Positions 46,221 to 54,604 of a stretch of 64,000 bases of DNA are shown here, one piece after another; positions within the stretch are counted from its first letter, which is position 1; the number at the start of each line of letters is the position of its first letter. Made by a program: the position numbers and the translations under genes. The notes beneath the pieces were generated by a model. The model was not told the DNA's origin and did not search any database. It saw nothing but the letters and a program-made list of their open reading frames with translations. Source of the DNA: an uncultured Ruminobacter sp. (GTDB lineage Bacteria > Pseudomonadota > Gammaproteobacteria > Enterobacterales > Succinivibrionaceae); NCBI GenBank assembly GCA_902764345.1, contig CACWVT010000001.1, positions 24,810 through 88,809 of the forward strand. Reading direction: 5' to 3'.

Positions 46221-46970
46221 TTACCGCCCGGAAATTTTTCTGCGTTCAAGTGATATGACAACTTTGTTACCCGGTGTGGCATTACCATACTCAATCTTCA
46301 CGAAAGAAAAACCGGATGACGTCCAATCTCCTGTATCGACTATAAGATATCTGTCATCAGGTCTCAGCTCCTCAGCGTTATGGGTATGGCCGTGAATCAG
46401 TACGGACACGCCATACTTTTTCATGAATGACAGCGTCTTGACAGGATTAATCATTCTCCTGACATAATTTGCAGCTTCAAATTTTTTAATGCTTTTAGCC
46501 CTCATTTTCTGAGCCATTCCAATACGGTGTCGGTATGAAAAAAGAGTATTGAACATACACTGAACACAGGAGAGACGACTGAACAGACGGAAACATCGGT
46601 AGCCCACCGTCTCATCACAAAGTTCATCTCCATGTACCATCAGAATCCGCATATCTCCGAAAACCAGCTGATGAACGTCATTTAACAGCACCATTCTGAA
46701 AAAATGCGCATCTTTACGGTTCAAAAGAAAATCCCTGTTTCCATGAATGAAATAAACTCGCCCACCTCTCGAACATATGGAGGAATTAACCTCTCGTACA
46801 GCTTTGTGTGCCGGATTCTCGGGGTTAATACCAACATAGTAATTAAAAAGATCTCCTACTATGTACAGTTCATCGTCTCCGGATACCATGTCCGCAAATT
46901 TTCTAAACGCATCCGTGAGTTCCGGAGCTTCCGCCGATAAATGAAGATCTGCTATAACGTAAGCTGTCAC
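46221..46970 (-). CDS. lpxH: UDP-2,3-diacylglucosamine diphosphatase LpxH
   Basis: Manganese-dependent pyrophosphatase that makes lipid X in lipid A synthesis, at the inner face of the membrane. The 249 residues show the calcineurin-like metal site: ADLHLSAEAPEL (D8, H10), GDLFNYYVG, GNRDFLL, HGDELC and HGHTHN. It starts 4 bp after the ppiB stop, the same ppiB-lpxH order as E. coli. An LPS outer membrane is implied. Confidence 0.95.
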   Translation of the reverse strand: MTAYVIADLHLSAEAPELTDAFRKFADMVSGDDELYIVGDLFNYYVGINPENPAHKAVREVNSSICSRGGRVYFIHGNRDFLLNRKDAHFFRMVLLNDVHQLVFGDMRILMVHGDELCDETVGYRCFRLFSRLSCVQCMFNTLFSYRHRIGMAQKMRAKSIKKFEAANYVRRMINPVKTLSFMKKYGVSVLIHGHTHNAEELRPDDRYLIVDTGDWTSSGFSFVKIEYGNATPGNKVVISLERRKISGR

Positions 46971-46974
46971 CTGG

Positions 46975-47484
46975 TTACTTTACCGTTACTTCTGAAATAA
47001 CAATATCTTCCACAGGTACATCACCGTATGGTCTGAACTTATTGGTTGTTTTTACTGCTTCAATCTTATCCACAACGTCAAAACCATCAACAACCTTACC
47101 GAACACACAGTAACCCCAGCCGCGAAGATCCTTGCCTGTATGATTCAGAAAATCATTGTCTTTGGTATTAATAAAGAACTGTGAAGTGGCTGAATGAGGA
47201 TCCATCGTTCTGGCCATGGCAATAGTATACTTGTCGTTCTTTAAACCGTTATCAGCCTCGTTTTCAATCGGAGCTCTTGAGGAAGCCTTGTCCTTAAGAC
47301 CGGCAGTTAAACCGCCCCCCTGAATCATGAACCCCTTGATCACACGATGAAAAATGGTTCCGGCATAATAGCCTTCCTTTGCATACTGAAGAAAATTCTC
47401 AACGGTAACCGGGGCTTTTTCCGGATTAAGTTCAAGAGTGATATCGCCAACATTTGTTTTAATAATTACCATAGCCATAGCCAT
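46975..47484 (-). CDS. ppiB: Cytoplasmic-type peptidyl-prolyl isomerase (cyclophilin) PpiB
   Basis: Catalyses proline cis-trans isomerisation. The 169 residues carry the cyclophilin core: [16 protein letters not shown] (catalytic Arg in FHRV), [12 protein letters not shown] and [11 protein letters not shown]. There is no signal peptide. The start is MAMAMV, encoded by two repeated ATGGCT units. AAGGTGA lies 6 bp before the first ATG, and the family-like start is the third ATG. Confidence 0.94.
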   Translation of the reverse strand: MAMAMVIIKTNVGDITLELNPEKAPVTVENFLQYAKEGYYAGTIFHRVIKGFMIQGGGLTAGLKDKASSRAPIENEADNGLKNDKYTIAMARTMDPHSATSQFFINTKDNDFLNHTGKDLRGWGYCVFGKVVDGFDVVDKIEAVKTTNKFRPYGDVPVEDIVISEVTVK

Positions 47485-47886
47485 AACTGGTCACCTTATG
47501 ATTAAACAATAAAAAGATTCAACTGCGGTTCCTTTTACTGAGCCACACCGGAAGCATTATAACACATTAAAAATAAGCTTCCTCATACCCGACAGCGCCC
47601 ATGAAACAAAGATTTGAAACCACAAAATCTCCCAACAATAACTAAAGAAAATATGAATATGTCATGTATAACTCAAATTATCAAACACTGACTGTAATTC
47701 CTCAGAAATTATCATAATACGCTCTGTAAAATTATTAAAACATCACGAAATTAGTAATTTTCCATAGTAAAAGATAATAAAATCATTAAAAAACGCATAT
47801 TTTTGTATAAAATTATATCTTTTGCTATACAGATCACATAAATAAATGTACAATAGCCCCGAATTTTAGTAATAGCAGAGGCTGGT
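47485..47886. other. Divergent intergenic region ppiB / typA
   Basis: 402 bp of strongly AT-rich DNA with no coding frame. It contains the typA promoter candidate (47826-47854) and presumably that of ppiB. Nothing else is recognisable. Confidence 0.5.
47826..47854 (+). promoter_or_regulatory. Candidate typA promoter
   Basis: TATACA (-35, 4 of 6), 17 bp and TACAAT (-10, 5 of 6, at 47849-47854) lie about 33 bp upstream of typA. This would give a short leader. Confidence 0.45.
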
Positions 47887-49725
47887 ATGTTAGAAAAACT
47901 TCGTAATATTGCCATTATTGCTCACGTAGACCATGGCAAGACAACTTTAGTAGACAAATTATTACGTCAGTCCGGAACTCTCGACCGTTCCCTGGACGGA
48001 CAGGAACGCGTAATGGATTCCGGCGATATTGAAAAGGAAAGAGGCATTACCATATTAGCTAAGAATACTGCTATTGAATGGAATGGCTACAGAATCAACA
48101 TCGTTGACACCCCGGGCCACGCAGACTTCGGCGGAGAAGTTGAACGTGTAATGAGTATGGTAGACTCTGTTCTTCTTCTTGTTGATGCCGTTGACGGTCC
48201 TATGCCTCAGACCAGATTCGTAACTCAGAAAGCATTTAAGCAGGGACTTAAGCCTATTGTCGTAATCAACAAGATTGACCGTCCAGGTGCAAGACCAGAC
48301 TGGGTTATTGATCAGGTATTCGATCTCTTCGACAACCTTGGTGCCACAGATGAACAGTTGGATTTTCCTATCATCTATGCTTCCGCATTAAACGGTTACG
48401 CAACTCTGGATCCAAACACTCCGTCTGAAGACATGACTCCGCTTTTCCAGGCGATCATCGATAATGTTGAACCACCTAAGGCTGATCCTGACGGTCCGTT
48501 CCAGATGCAGATTTCCCAGCTTGACTACACTTCTTACGTAGGTGTTATCGGCATCGGCCGTATCACCCGCGGTACTGCAAAACCTAATGCGGCCGTGACA
48601 GTTGTTAGTCCTGACGGTTCAACCAGAACAGGCCGTATCGGACAGGTTCTCGGCTATATGGGACTTCAGCGTTCAGAAGTGTCCGAAGCAAAAGCCGGTG
48701 ACATTGTTGCCATAACCGGTCTCGGTGAACTCCAGATTTCAGATACCGTATGTTCAAACGAAAAGGTTGAAGCTCTGACTCCGTTATCAGTTGATGAACC
48801 AACCGTAACCATGACCTTCCAGGTTAACACCTCTCCGTTTGCAGGACAGGAAGGCAAGTTTGTGACTTCAAGAAACATTTGGGAAAGACTTCAGACCGAA
48901 CTGGTTCACAACGTAGCTCTCCGTGTTGAACAGACACAGGATCCGGATAAATTCAAGGTTTCTGGCCGTGGTGAATTGCATCTGTCAATTCTTATTGAAA
49001 ACATGCGTCGTGAAGGCTATGAGCTCGCTGTATCCCGTCCTGAAGTAATTCTGAAGGAGATAGACGGTGTTAAGATGGAACCAATGGAAAATCTTACCAT
49101 CGATATCGAAGAACAGCATCAGGGTTCCGTAATGGAACAGCTTGGTGTCAGAAAGGCAGATCTTAAGGATATGGTTCCTGACGGAAAGGGCCGTGTAAGA
49201 CTTGACTACGTAATTCCTTCAAGAGGCTTAATCGGCTTCCAGACCGAATTCATGACACTTACCTCAGGTACCGGCCTGATGTACCATACCTTTGACTCCT
49301 ATGGCGAATGGCGTGGCGGTAACATCGGACAGAGAAAGAACGGTGTTATGATATCCAATGAAACCGGTAAGGCTATTGGTTATGCAATATGGTACTTACA
49401 GGATCGCGGCAGAATGTTCATTGAACATGCTCAGGAAGTTTACGAAGGTCAGATCGTTGGTATTCACAACCGTGAAAACGACCTCACTGTTAACTGTCTG
49501 AAAGGAAAGAAGCTCACCAACGTTCGTGCGTCAGGTACCGATGAAGCAATCGTACTGGTTCCACCTGTTCGTCTCTCTCTCGAACAGGCTCTCGAATTCA
49601 TTAACGATGACGAACTTGTTGAAGTAACTCCTTCCAGCCTCCGTTTACGTAAAAAGCTCCTTACAGAACTTGATCGTAAGAGAGCATTCAGAGCAGCAGG
49701 CGGCAAAGAAGCTAATAACGAGTAA
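47887..49725 (+). CDS. typA: Ribosome-associated GTPase TypA/BipA
   Basis: Translational GTPase that binds ribosomes and aids 50S assembly and stress growth. The 612 residues include G1 AHVDHGKTT (12-20), switch I ERGITI, G3 [13 protein letters not shown]4 [13 protein letters not shown]-like domains and the BipA C-terminal domain. Codon use is optimal (GGT, CGT, AAC), suggesting high expression. It is monocistronic with a strong terminator downstream. Confidence 0.97.
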   Translation: MLEKLRNIAIIAHVDHGKTTLVDKLLRQSGTLDRSLDGQERVMDSGDIEKERGITILAKNTAIEWNGYRINIVDTPGHADFGGEVERVMSMVDSVLLLVDAVDGPMPQTRFVTQKAFKQGLKPIVVINKIDRPGARPDWVIDQVFDLFDNLGATDEQLDFPIIYASALNGYATLDPNTPSEDMTPLFQAIIDNVEPPKADPDGPFQMQISQLDYTSYVGVIGIGRITRGTAKPNAAVTVVSPDGSTRTGRIGQVLGYMGLQRSEVSEAKAGDIVAITGLGELQISDTVCSNEKVEALTPLSVDEPTVTMTFQVNTSPFAGQEGKFVTSRNIWERLQTELVHNVALRVEQTQDPDKFKVSGRGELHLSILIENMRREGYELAVSRPEVILKEIDGVKMEPMENLTIDIEEQHQGSVMEQLGVRKADLKDMVPDGKGRVRLDYVIPSRGLIGFQTEFMTLTSGTGLMYHTFDSYGEWRGGNIGQRKNGVMISNETGKAIGYAIWYLQDRGRMFIEHAQEVYEGQIVGIHNRENDLTVNCLKGKKLTNVRASGTDEAIVLVPPVRLSLEQALEFINDDELVEVTPSSLRLRKKLLTELDRKRAFRAAGGKEANNE

Positions 49726-49751
49726 TAACGAGTTATTAAACTGATTACATT

Positions 49752-49783
49752 AAACGGCTCCTCATAAAAAGAGCCGTTTTTTT
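49752..49783 (+). terminator. Rho-independent terminator of typA
   Basis: A 9-bp stem AAACGGCTC / GAGCCGTTT (49752-49760 and 49771-49779) is followed by a seven-U run. It lies 26 bp after the stop. Confidence 0.9.
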
Positions 49784-49847
49784 ATAAAAAATTACGATCA
49801 GTATTCAGAAAGTTAACAGAAAATACAATCTGATGCCTGTTTTTTTA

Positions 49848-49853
49848 TATAAT
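49848..49853 (+). promoter_or_regulatory. Candidate -10 box upstream of the phosphatase-like gene
   Basis: TATAAT occurs 160 bp upstream of the 50016 gene without a convincing -35. A perfect DnaA-box sequence TTATCCACA lies between them at 49953-49961. Confidence 0.3.
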
Positions 49854-50015
49854 TGCGCTAAAACAGAAATTAGGTCACTCTAAAACTTAATGAACAGATG
49901 TAAAATAGTAAAATACCATTTTATTTACTAACTGTTGCTTTACATCCGCGACTTATCCACACCCAAAGTCAACAAAGCAGCAATTATTCAGAATAATCGT
50001 GTTTGAAGGTCTGAT

Positions 50016-51371
50016 ATGAATTTTCACTTTAAGAAATATGTCTCTGTTATCTCCAGTGCTCTGATTTTAGCAGCTCTCCCTATGACTGGATGGGCGCTTG
50101 ATAACTATTATGGTTTGAGAACCGTAAATAATGACATTACCGCAACAAAGCTGGAACACAAAGCTATTGACGGATACGACTACGTTTTTTCCGCAGCCTT
50201 CGTAACAAAGGGAGCCTGGGGATTTGACAATCCCAACAACTTCACCAGACTGCTTGCCGTAATGGATAAAGCGCAGAAAGAAGGCGAACTTACCACAGAA
50301 GGTACAGCATTCTACTCCACTCTCTTAAAGTTAAAACCCAAAATTTTAAACAGTTCAAACGACGCTCTGACCATGTCAGGCATCAATGCCGTTAATCACT
50401 TGGGTACAAGCTATGCTCAGAGCAGAAAGAATCTGATGCTGAACAAGAAATACGAAACCAACATCAACGTCGTTTTTGCTTATGACGGAAGCAATATCGC
50501 ACTGAAAACCGGTGAACAATTTGTTCTCGGTATCATAAAAAGCTTTTCAGATGGCAAGATACAGATTGAATATGTTCAGGATGAAATGCCTGACGTATTG
50601 GCCTATTATGAAACCAGAGAATACAGAGACTGGCTAAACTCATATCCAGATACACACAGGCAATTAGGACAAATTAAATACAGTTCTCAGCAAAAATCAA
50701 ACCAAACACGAAATTATGTGGATAATGTGTTACAGCGTATCTTCAAGAAAAAATTCCTTGGTTCCATTACCGGTAACACGCTTATTCTAGAATCCCGTGT
50801 TGAAGGCAGGGATATCGTAGATGCCATATTTGATACCTATAAATTTCTACCAAGTCTGAGTATCCAGGAGGCAGAGGATTTTAACAAGACATTCGGTGAC
50901 ATCATGAGAAATGATGAAAGACGACTTTTCAGTGCCATCGACAATGCAACCCTGTTTATTTCAGTAGGACCTAGCGTAACCGGACAGATTCAGACGACAG
51001 AGCAGGGACGAAGACTTTTCAACGATCTGCACATTACACTCCAGGACTTTTTGGAAACCAAAGAAGAACCAGTTAAATTTTACTTCATTGACCCGAAAGC
51101 AATGCTCTCATTCCTGACCCTACTCGAGGGTTCAAAGCTTGGAGAAACACTCGGACCTAACGAGAATTACTCATATCAGGATGACGTATTTAAGGTCTCA
51201 ACCCTAACTCCGCTCAACTCAATCATGATTTGGGACTTCTTCAGTAACAAGGATGGTAAAATTATGGTAAGAATCAACCATAATGGCAAGATACTAACCC
51301 TTAAAGATAAGTGCCAGCCTGTTAACGACTCATACAACTGGAATGACCTGACAAAGTGTCTTGCTGATTAA
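50016..51371 (+). CDS. Secreted histidine-acid-phosphatase-like protein, catalytic residues missing
   Basis: A 451-residue protein with a signal peptide (MNFHFKKYVSVISSALILAA, cleavage near GWALD). The layout resembles branch-2 histidine phosphatases. DALTMSGINAVNHLGTSYAQ resembles the usual LT..G....LG segment, FIDPKAMLSFLTLLEG (about 356) sits where the HD motif belongs, and the end (MVRINHNGKIL...KC) resembles the family C-terminus. The RHG motif is not present (AAFVTKGAWG sits there) and HD reads DP. It is probably a pseudoenzyme or a binding protein. The alignment is by eye, so the family call is tentative. Confidence 0.5.
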   Translation: MNFHFKKYVSVISSALILAALPMTGWALDNYYGLRTVNNDITATKLEHKAIDGYDYVFSAAFVTKGAWGFDNPNNFTRLLAVMDKAQKEGELTTEGTAFYSTLLKLKPKILNSSNDALTMSGINAVNHLGTSYAQSRKNLMLNKKYETNINVVFAYDGSNIALKTGEQFVLGIIKSFSDGKIQIEYVQDEMPDVLAYYETREYRDWLNSYPDTHRQLGQIKYSSQQKSNQTRNYVDNVLQRIFKKKFLGSITGNTLILESRVEGRDIVDAIFDTYKFLPSLSIQEAEDFNKTFGDIMRNDERRLFSAIDNATLFISVGPSVTGQIQTTEQGRRLFNDLHITLQDFLETKEEPVKFYFIDPKAMLSFLTLLEGSKLGETLGPNENYSYQDDVFKVSTLTPLNSIMIWDFFSNKDGKIMVRINHNGKILTLKDKCQPVNDSYNWNDLTKCLAD

Positions 51372-51663
51372 TCGTTATACCTAAATATTCGCTGTTTTCC
51401 TTCAGAAGACAAAAGCGAGAATTCTGGTTGATGAAAGACCATTTCGATTTCCGTTATCATATTCAATAAAAGCGGGGGAGAGATGGTCTTTCTTATTCCT
51501 GATATAAAAATCAGTTTTGGATTCTCGACTCAGCAAAATCAGTCATGACGAAATTCTTATTTTTGAGCCATTGATGCAACTTAAAGATTCATATCAAATA
51601 CGTCAAGCCATCACAGAAATGCGTGTTACAATATGAAAAATGAATAAAGTCGGGAGATATTTT
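51372..51663. other. Intergenic region with nested inverted repeats
   Basis: 292 bp without a gene. It has two nested inverted repeats: outer CGAGAAT (51416-51422) / ATTCTCG (51521-51527), and inner GAAAGACCAT (51433-51442) / ATGGTCTTTC (51483-51492). This may be a terminator region, a structured RNA or a small non-autonomous element remnant. Confidence 0.4.
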
Positions 51664-52149
51664 ATGTATTGTGGAAATATAAATGATTTACCATCGGAAG
51701 AATATGACACTCCATTGGTAAAATACATAAGACAAGCAATTAAACTAAATGGTTCAGGAAGAGTTGAACTGGAAAAAGACATGGTCTTTGCCAATTTTGA
51801 CACCAGCAATACTGAACTGAAGCAGCATCGCAAGTTCGAATACCATAAAGATTTTCTTGATGTTCACGTCATTCTTACCGGACGTGAAACAATCGGCTTT
51901 ACTCCAAAAAAATTCCATGATAATTCAAATATAAAACACACCTTTGATACCGATAAGGATTTAGGCTTCATTGAAGAAAACCTTCCGTGCTGCTACGCAT
52001 CATTGGAAGTCGGGGACTTTGCCGTGTTTCTACCAGGGGAACTTCACAAGCCATTATGCGCCACCGATGACATTCCCATGGAAATCAAAAAAATTGTTTT
52101 AAAAGTACACAAGGATTTCTACAGACACTGTCTAAGCATCAGCGTTTAA
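51664..52149 (+). CDS. YhcH/YjgK/YiaL (DUF386) family protein
   Basis: A 161-residue cupin-like protein from the ATG at 51664 (GGGAG 7 bp upstream). Family features are the metal-site pattern FEYHKDFLDVHVILTGRETI, DLGFIEE, and FAVFLPGELHKPL. Characterised relatives (NanQ, EbgC) act on sugar anomers such as N-acetylneuraminate, or have accessory sugar roles. No sugar genes are adjacent, so the substrate cannot be inferred. Confidence 0.85.
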   Translation: MYCGNINDLPSEEYDTPLVKYIRQAIKLNGSGRVELEKDMVFANFDTSNTELKQHRKFEYHKDFLDVHVILTGRETIGFTPKKFHDNSNIKHTFDTDKDLGFIEENLPCCYASLEVGDFAVFLPGELHKPLCATDDIPMEIKKIVLKVHKDFYRHCLSISV

Positions 52150-52271
52150 ACTCTTTTGCTTGATCCGTCTGCAGGTTCTGGTTATTGCCCCGGATAACAT
52201 CCGATGAAATATACTCCAACTAAATATAAACTCTGCATATAAATTAAAAACACTAAACAACGGACGAAACA

Positions 52272-53015
52272 ATGGATATCACAGACAAACTGAAATACCG
52301 ACTCAGAGGCCCAAGAGCTCTTTACGGAGAAGATGCAGTAAACAAATATGCACACAGCCATGTATGTATTGCAGGAACCGGCGGCGTTGGTTCATGGGCC
52401 ATTGAAGCACTGGTACGAACCGGTGTGGGGCATATTACCATTATAGACAATGACACGATAGACGAATCCAATACCAACAGACAGCTTCATACCATGCAGA
52501 GTACCTTGGGGGAATACAAGGCCGGGGCGATGAGCAACAGGATGAAAGACATCAATCCTGACGTAAAGATTGATGTCATTACCAATCTGCTTACCGTTGA
52601 CAACATACCAGGCATAATAGCAGGGATCGATGCTGATGTTTACATCGATGCCATTGATGACCTTATAGCAAAAGCCTTTTATATTCATCATCTTCATTCA
52701 CAAAACAAAACCGTAATTATATCTGGTGGAGCAGGCGGTAAAACGAATCCGTTGCTGGTAACCAAAGGGGATCTTGCCGAAGCCGCAGGAGACAAACTTC
52801 TCTCAAGACTACGCACAAAATTACGCAAAGAATACGGTTACCCCGGAGCAGGAAGAAAAATGAAGCTTACGGCCGTATACAGCACCGAACCGGCCACTAT
52901 GTCGAAAGATGTTAACAGTGCCGATGACCTTCCGGCATTCGGGGCTGCAGTTTGTGTAACGGCAGTGGTTGGACTTAATATTGCCGCACTGGTTTTGGAA
53001 AAGCTCAGAGGCTAA
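52272..53015 (+). CDS. tcdA: tRNA threonylcarbamoyladenosine dehydratase TcdA
   Basis: E1-like enzyme that cyclises t6A to ct6A in tRNA using ATP. The 247 residues show the nucleotide loop IAGTGGVGSWA (33-43), DNDTIDESNTNRQL, DAIDDLIAK, and the late CVTAVVG. It modifies the product of the TsaC pathway, whose first gene is at 7.8 kb. It is followed after 2 bp by the primase-like gene and then rep. Confidence 0.94.
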   Translation: MDITDKLKYRLRGPRALYGEDAVNKYAHSHVCIAGTGGVGSWAIEALVRTGVGHITIIDNDTIDESNTNRQLHTMQSTLGEYKAGAMSNRMKDINPDVKIDVITNLLTVDNIPGIIAGIDADVYIDAIDDLIAKAFYIHHLHSQNKTVIISGGAGGKTNPLLVTKGDLAEAAGDKLLSRLRTKLRKEYGYPGAGRKMKLTAVYSTEPATMSKDVNSADDLPAFGAAVCVTAVVGLNIAALVLEKLRG

Positions 53016-53017
53016 GT

Positions 53018-54601
53018 ATGGACCGTGAAGAAACCAAGCAGAAACTAAAGGGATACCTGACTCATTATTTATCAAAGTACAAGGGTATCAACTGCAATGA
53101 TTATTTCTCTTGTCTGAATCCCAATCATCAGAACTCAGGAATGTCTATGCACTTTAATCCAAAGGACAATACAGTCCACTGCTATGGATGCGGATGTACG
53201 TATGATATTTTTTCACTTATCGGCATGGACTTTAATCTGCCACACTATCAGGACCAGCTGAACAAAGCCGGTGAGCTTTTTCTGGAAAACAATAAAATCA
53301 ACACTCCGAAAATAACACGCAATGAGATTAGTAAAATGTCTGACGGCGGAACAAAAATTGTAGATTACACTTCTTTTTTCAGGGTATGTGCCAAGCAGGC
53401 AAAAACAACTGAATATTTTCAGGAAGCAGGAATCACTGACGAAACAATCGTAAGATTCAATCTGGGATATGAACCTGAATTCTCTATCGGCAACAACCAA
53501 CAGATAAAGGCCATGATAATCCCTAACGGACCATACGGTTTTTGGGCAATTAACACGGAAACAGATCCTGATGAGGATTATGTTTTTTACTACGGCAAGG
53601 AATCGCTGTTCTGTTCACATGTGAACGAAAATACAGAAGACATTTTTATCACGGACAACATTATCGACTCCCTGTACATGTCCCAGAACGGTGTCTGCTC
53701 TATTGTTATCGCCAATGAAATTCATCTCAATGAATTTGTATATTTTCTGTCTCAACAGGTTAAGAAACGTAATTACTATGTCACTTCTCAGACAGAGAAC
53801 CGCCTTACGGGACTTATTATCAGAGAACTGATAAATTATGAGCAGCCAAATCAGCTGATTGATCTTGCCTATCCTGCGCAGAGCATCGGGGATCTTATTA
53901 TGGCAAGCCCTGAAAAATTCAGGGACAGAGTCAAAAACATCAAAAAACTGCTGAGTGTGACTCCAAGAAAACTCCTTGCGAGGAAAACCTATGATCTGGT
54001 AACTGATGACGCCTCTTTCAGTGAAATCTATTATTCAAAGGGAGTGTACGGAATCTCAACAGATGTCATAACTAAAAGAAAACTGCAGTCAAACTGGATT
54101 ATCGATTCTTCTGCCGACACAGATTTTATTTATCATACCTGCATGGCTGAATGGAACATCCTGAGTGTAGAACTTGATGCCAGAACGACGGATATCAGCA
54201 AATCATACTACTCACTTCTGCCAAAAATAGGTCTTTCTGAAAACACAGGAGACCCAGAACATGATGCCGGAAATCTACTGACCATTTTCGCATCAAAAAA
54301 AATACGAAGGCAGGAAGGATGTGTTCTGGTCATCAATCTGCAAAACTGCAATGCCGAATACATTAGAAGGTTTGTAAATAAACTGATGAGTGAACTCAGA
54401 AATTACATTCACTCAATCATCTTTTTCTGTCTGGATGAAAACAGGACACTGGTTGATGAATTCTGCTGGCAGACTTTTACGGTTCATAAGGACGTAACGT
54501 CTGAAGAAAATGAAGATGATGACTTCGACAGTCATGATTATAAAGTCACGGCATCCAATGCTGTTTCAGGGAAAATGTTTTTCTATACTGTTCTGGAGTA
54601 G
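53018..54601 (+). CDS. DnaG-primase-like protein with CHC2 zinc finger and degenerate TOPRIM
   Basis: A 527-residue protein of unknown role. The N-terminus has a CHC2 zinc finger (C32, H37, C55, C58; HCYGCGCTYDIFSLI). A DnaG-like N-core then reads TEYFQEAGITDETIVRFNLG. Next comes a TOPRIM-like stretch (IFITDNIIDSLYMSQNGV). The usual catalytic E is changed, and the DxD segment reads VTSQTENR. The last ~200 residues match nothing I know and end in an acidic tract. It sits 2 bp after tcdA and 3 bp before rep, with AGAGG 6 bp before its start. It is too diverged to be the cell's main DnaG. Confidence 0.7.
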   Translation: MDREETKQKLKGYLTHYLSKYKGINCNDYFSCLNPNHQNSGMSMHFNPKDNTVHCYGCGCTYDIFSLIGMDFNLPHYQDQLNKAGELFLENNKINTPKITRNEISKMSDGGTKIVDYTSFFRVCAKQAKTTEYFQEAGITDETIVRFNLGYEPEFSIGNNQQIKAMIIPNGPYGFWAINTETDPDEDYVFYYGKESLFCSHVNENTEDIFITDNIIDSLYMSQNGVCSIVIANEIHLNEFVYFLSQQVKKRNYYVTSQTENRLTGLIIRELINYEQPNQLIDLAYPAQSIGDLIMASPEKFRDRVKNIKKLLSVTPRKLLARKTYDLVTDDASFSEIYYSKGVYGISTDVITKRKLQSNWIIDSSADTDFIYHTCMAEWNILSVELDARTTDISKSYYSLLPKIGLSENTGDPEHDAGNLLTIFASKKIRRQEGCVLVINLQNCNAEYIRRFVNKLMSELRNYIHSIIFFCLDENRTLVDEFCWQTFTVHKDVTSEENEDDDFDSHDYKVTASNAVSGKMFFYTVLE

Positions 54602-54604
54602 CCC

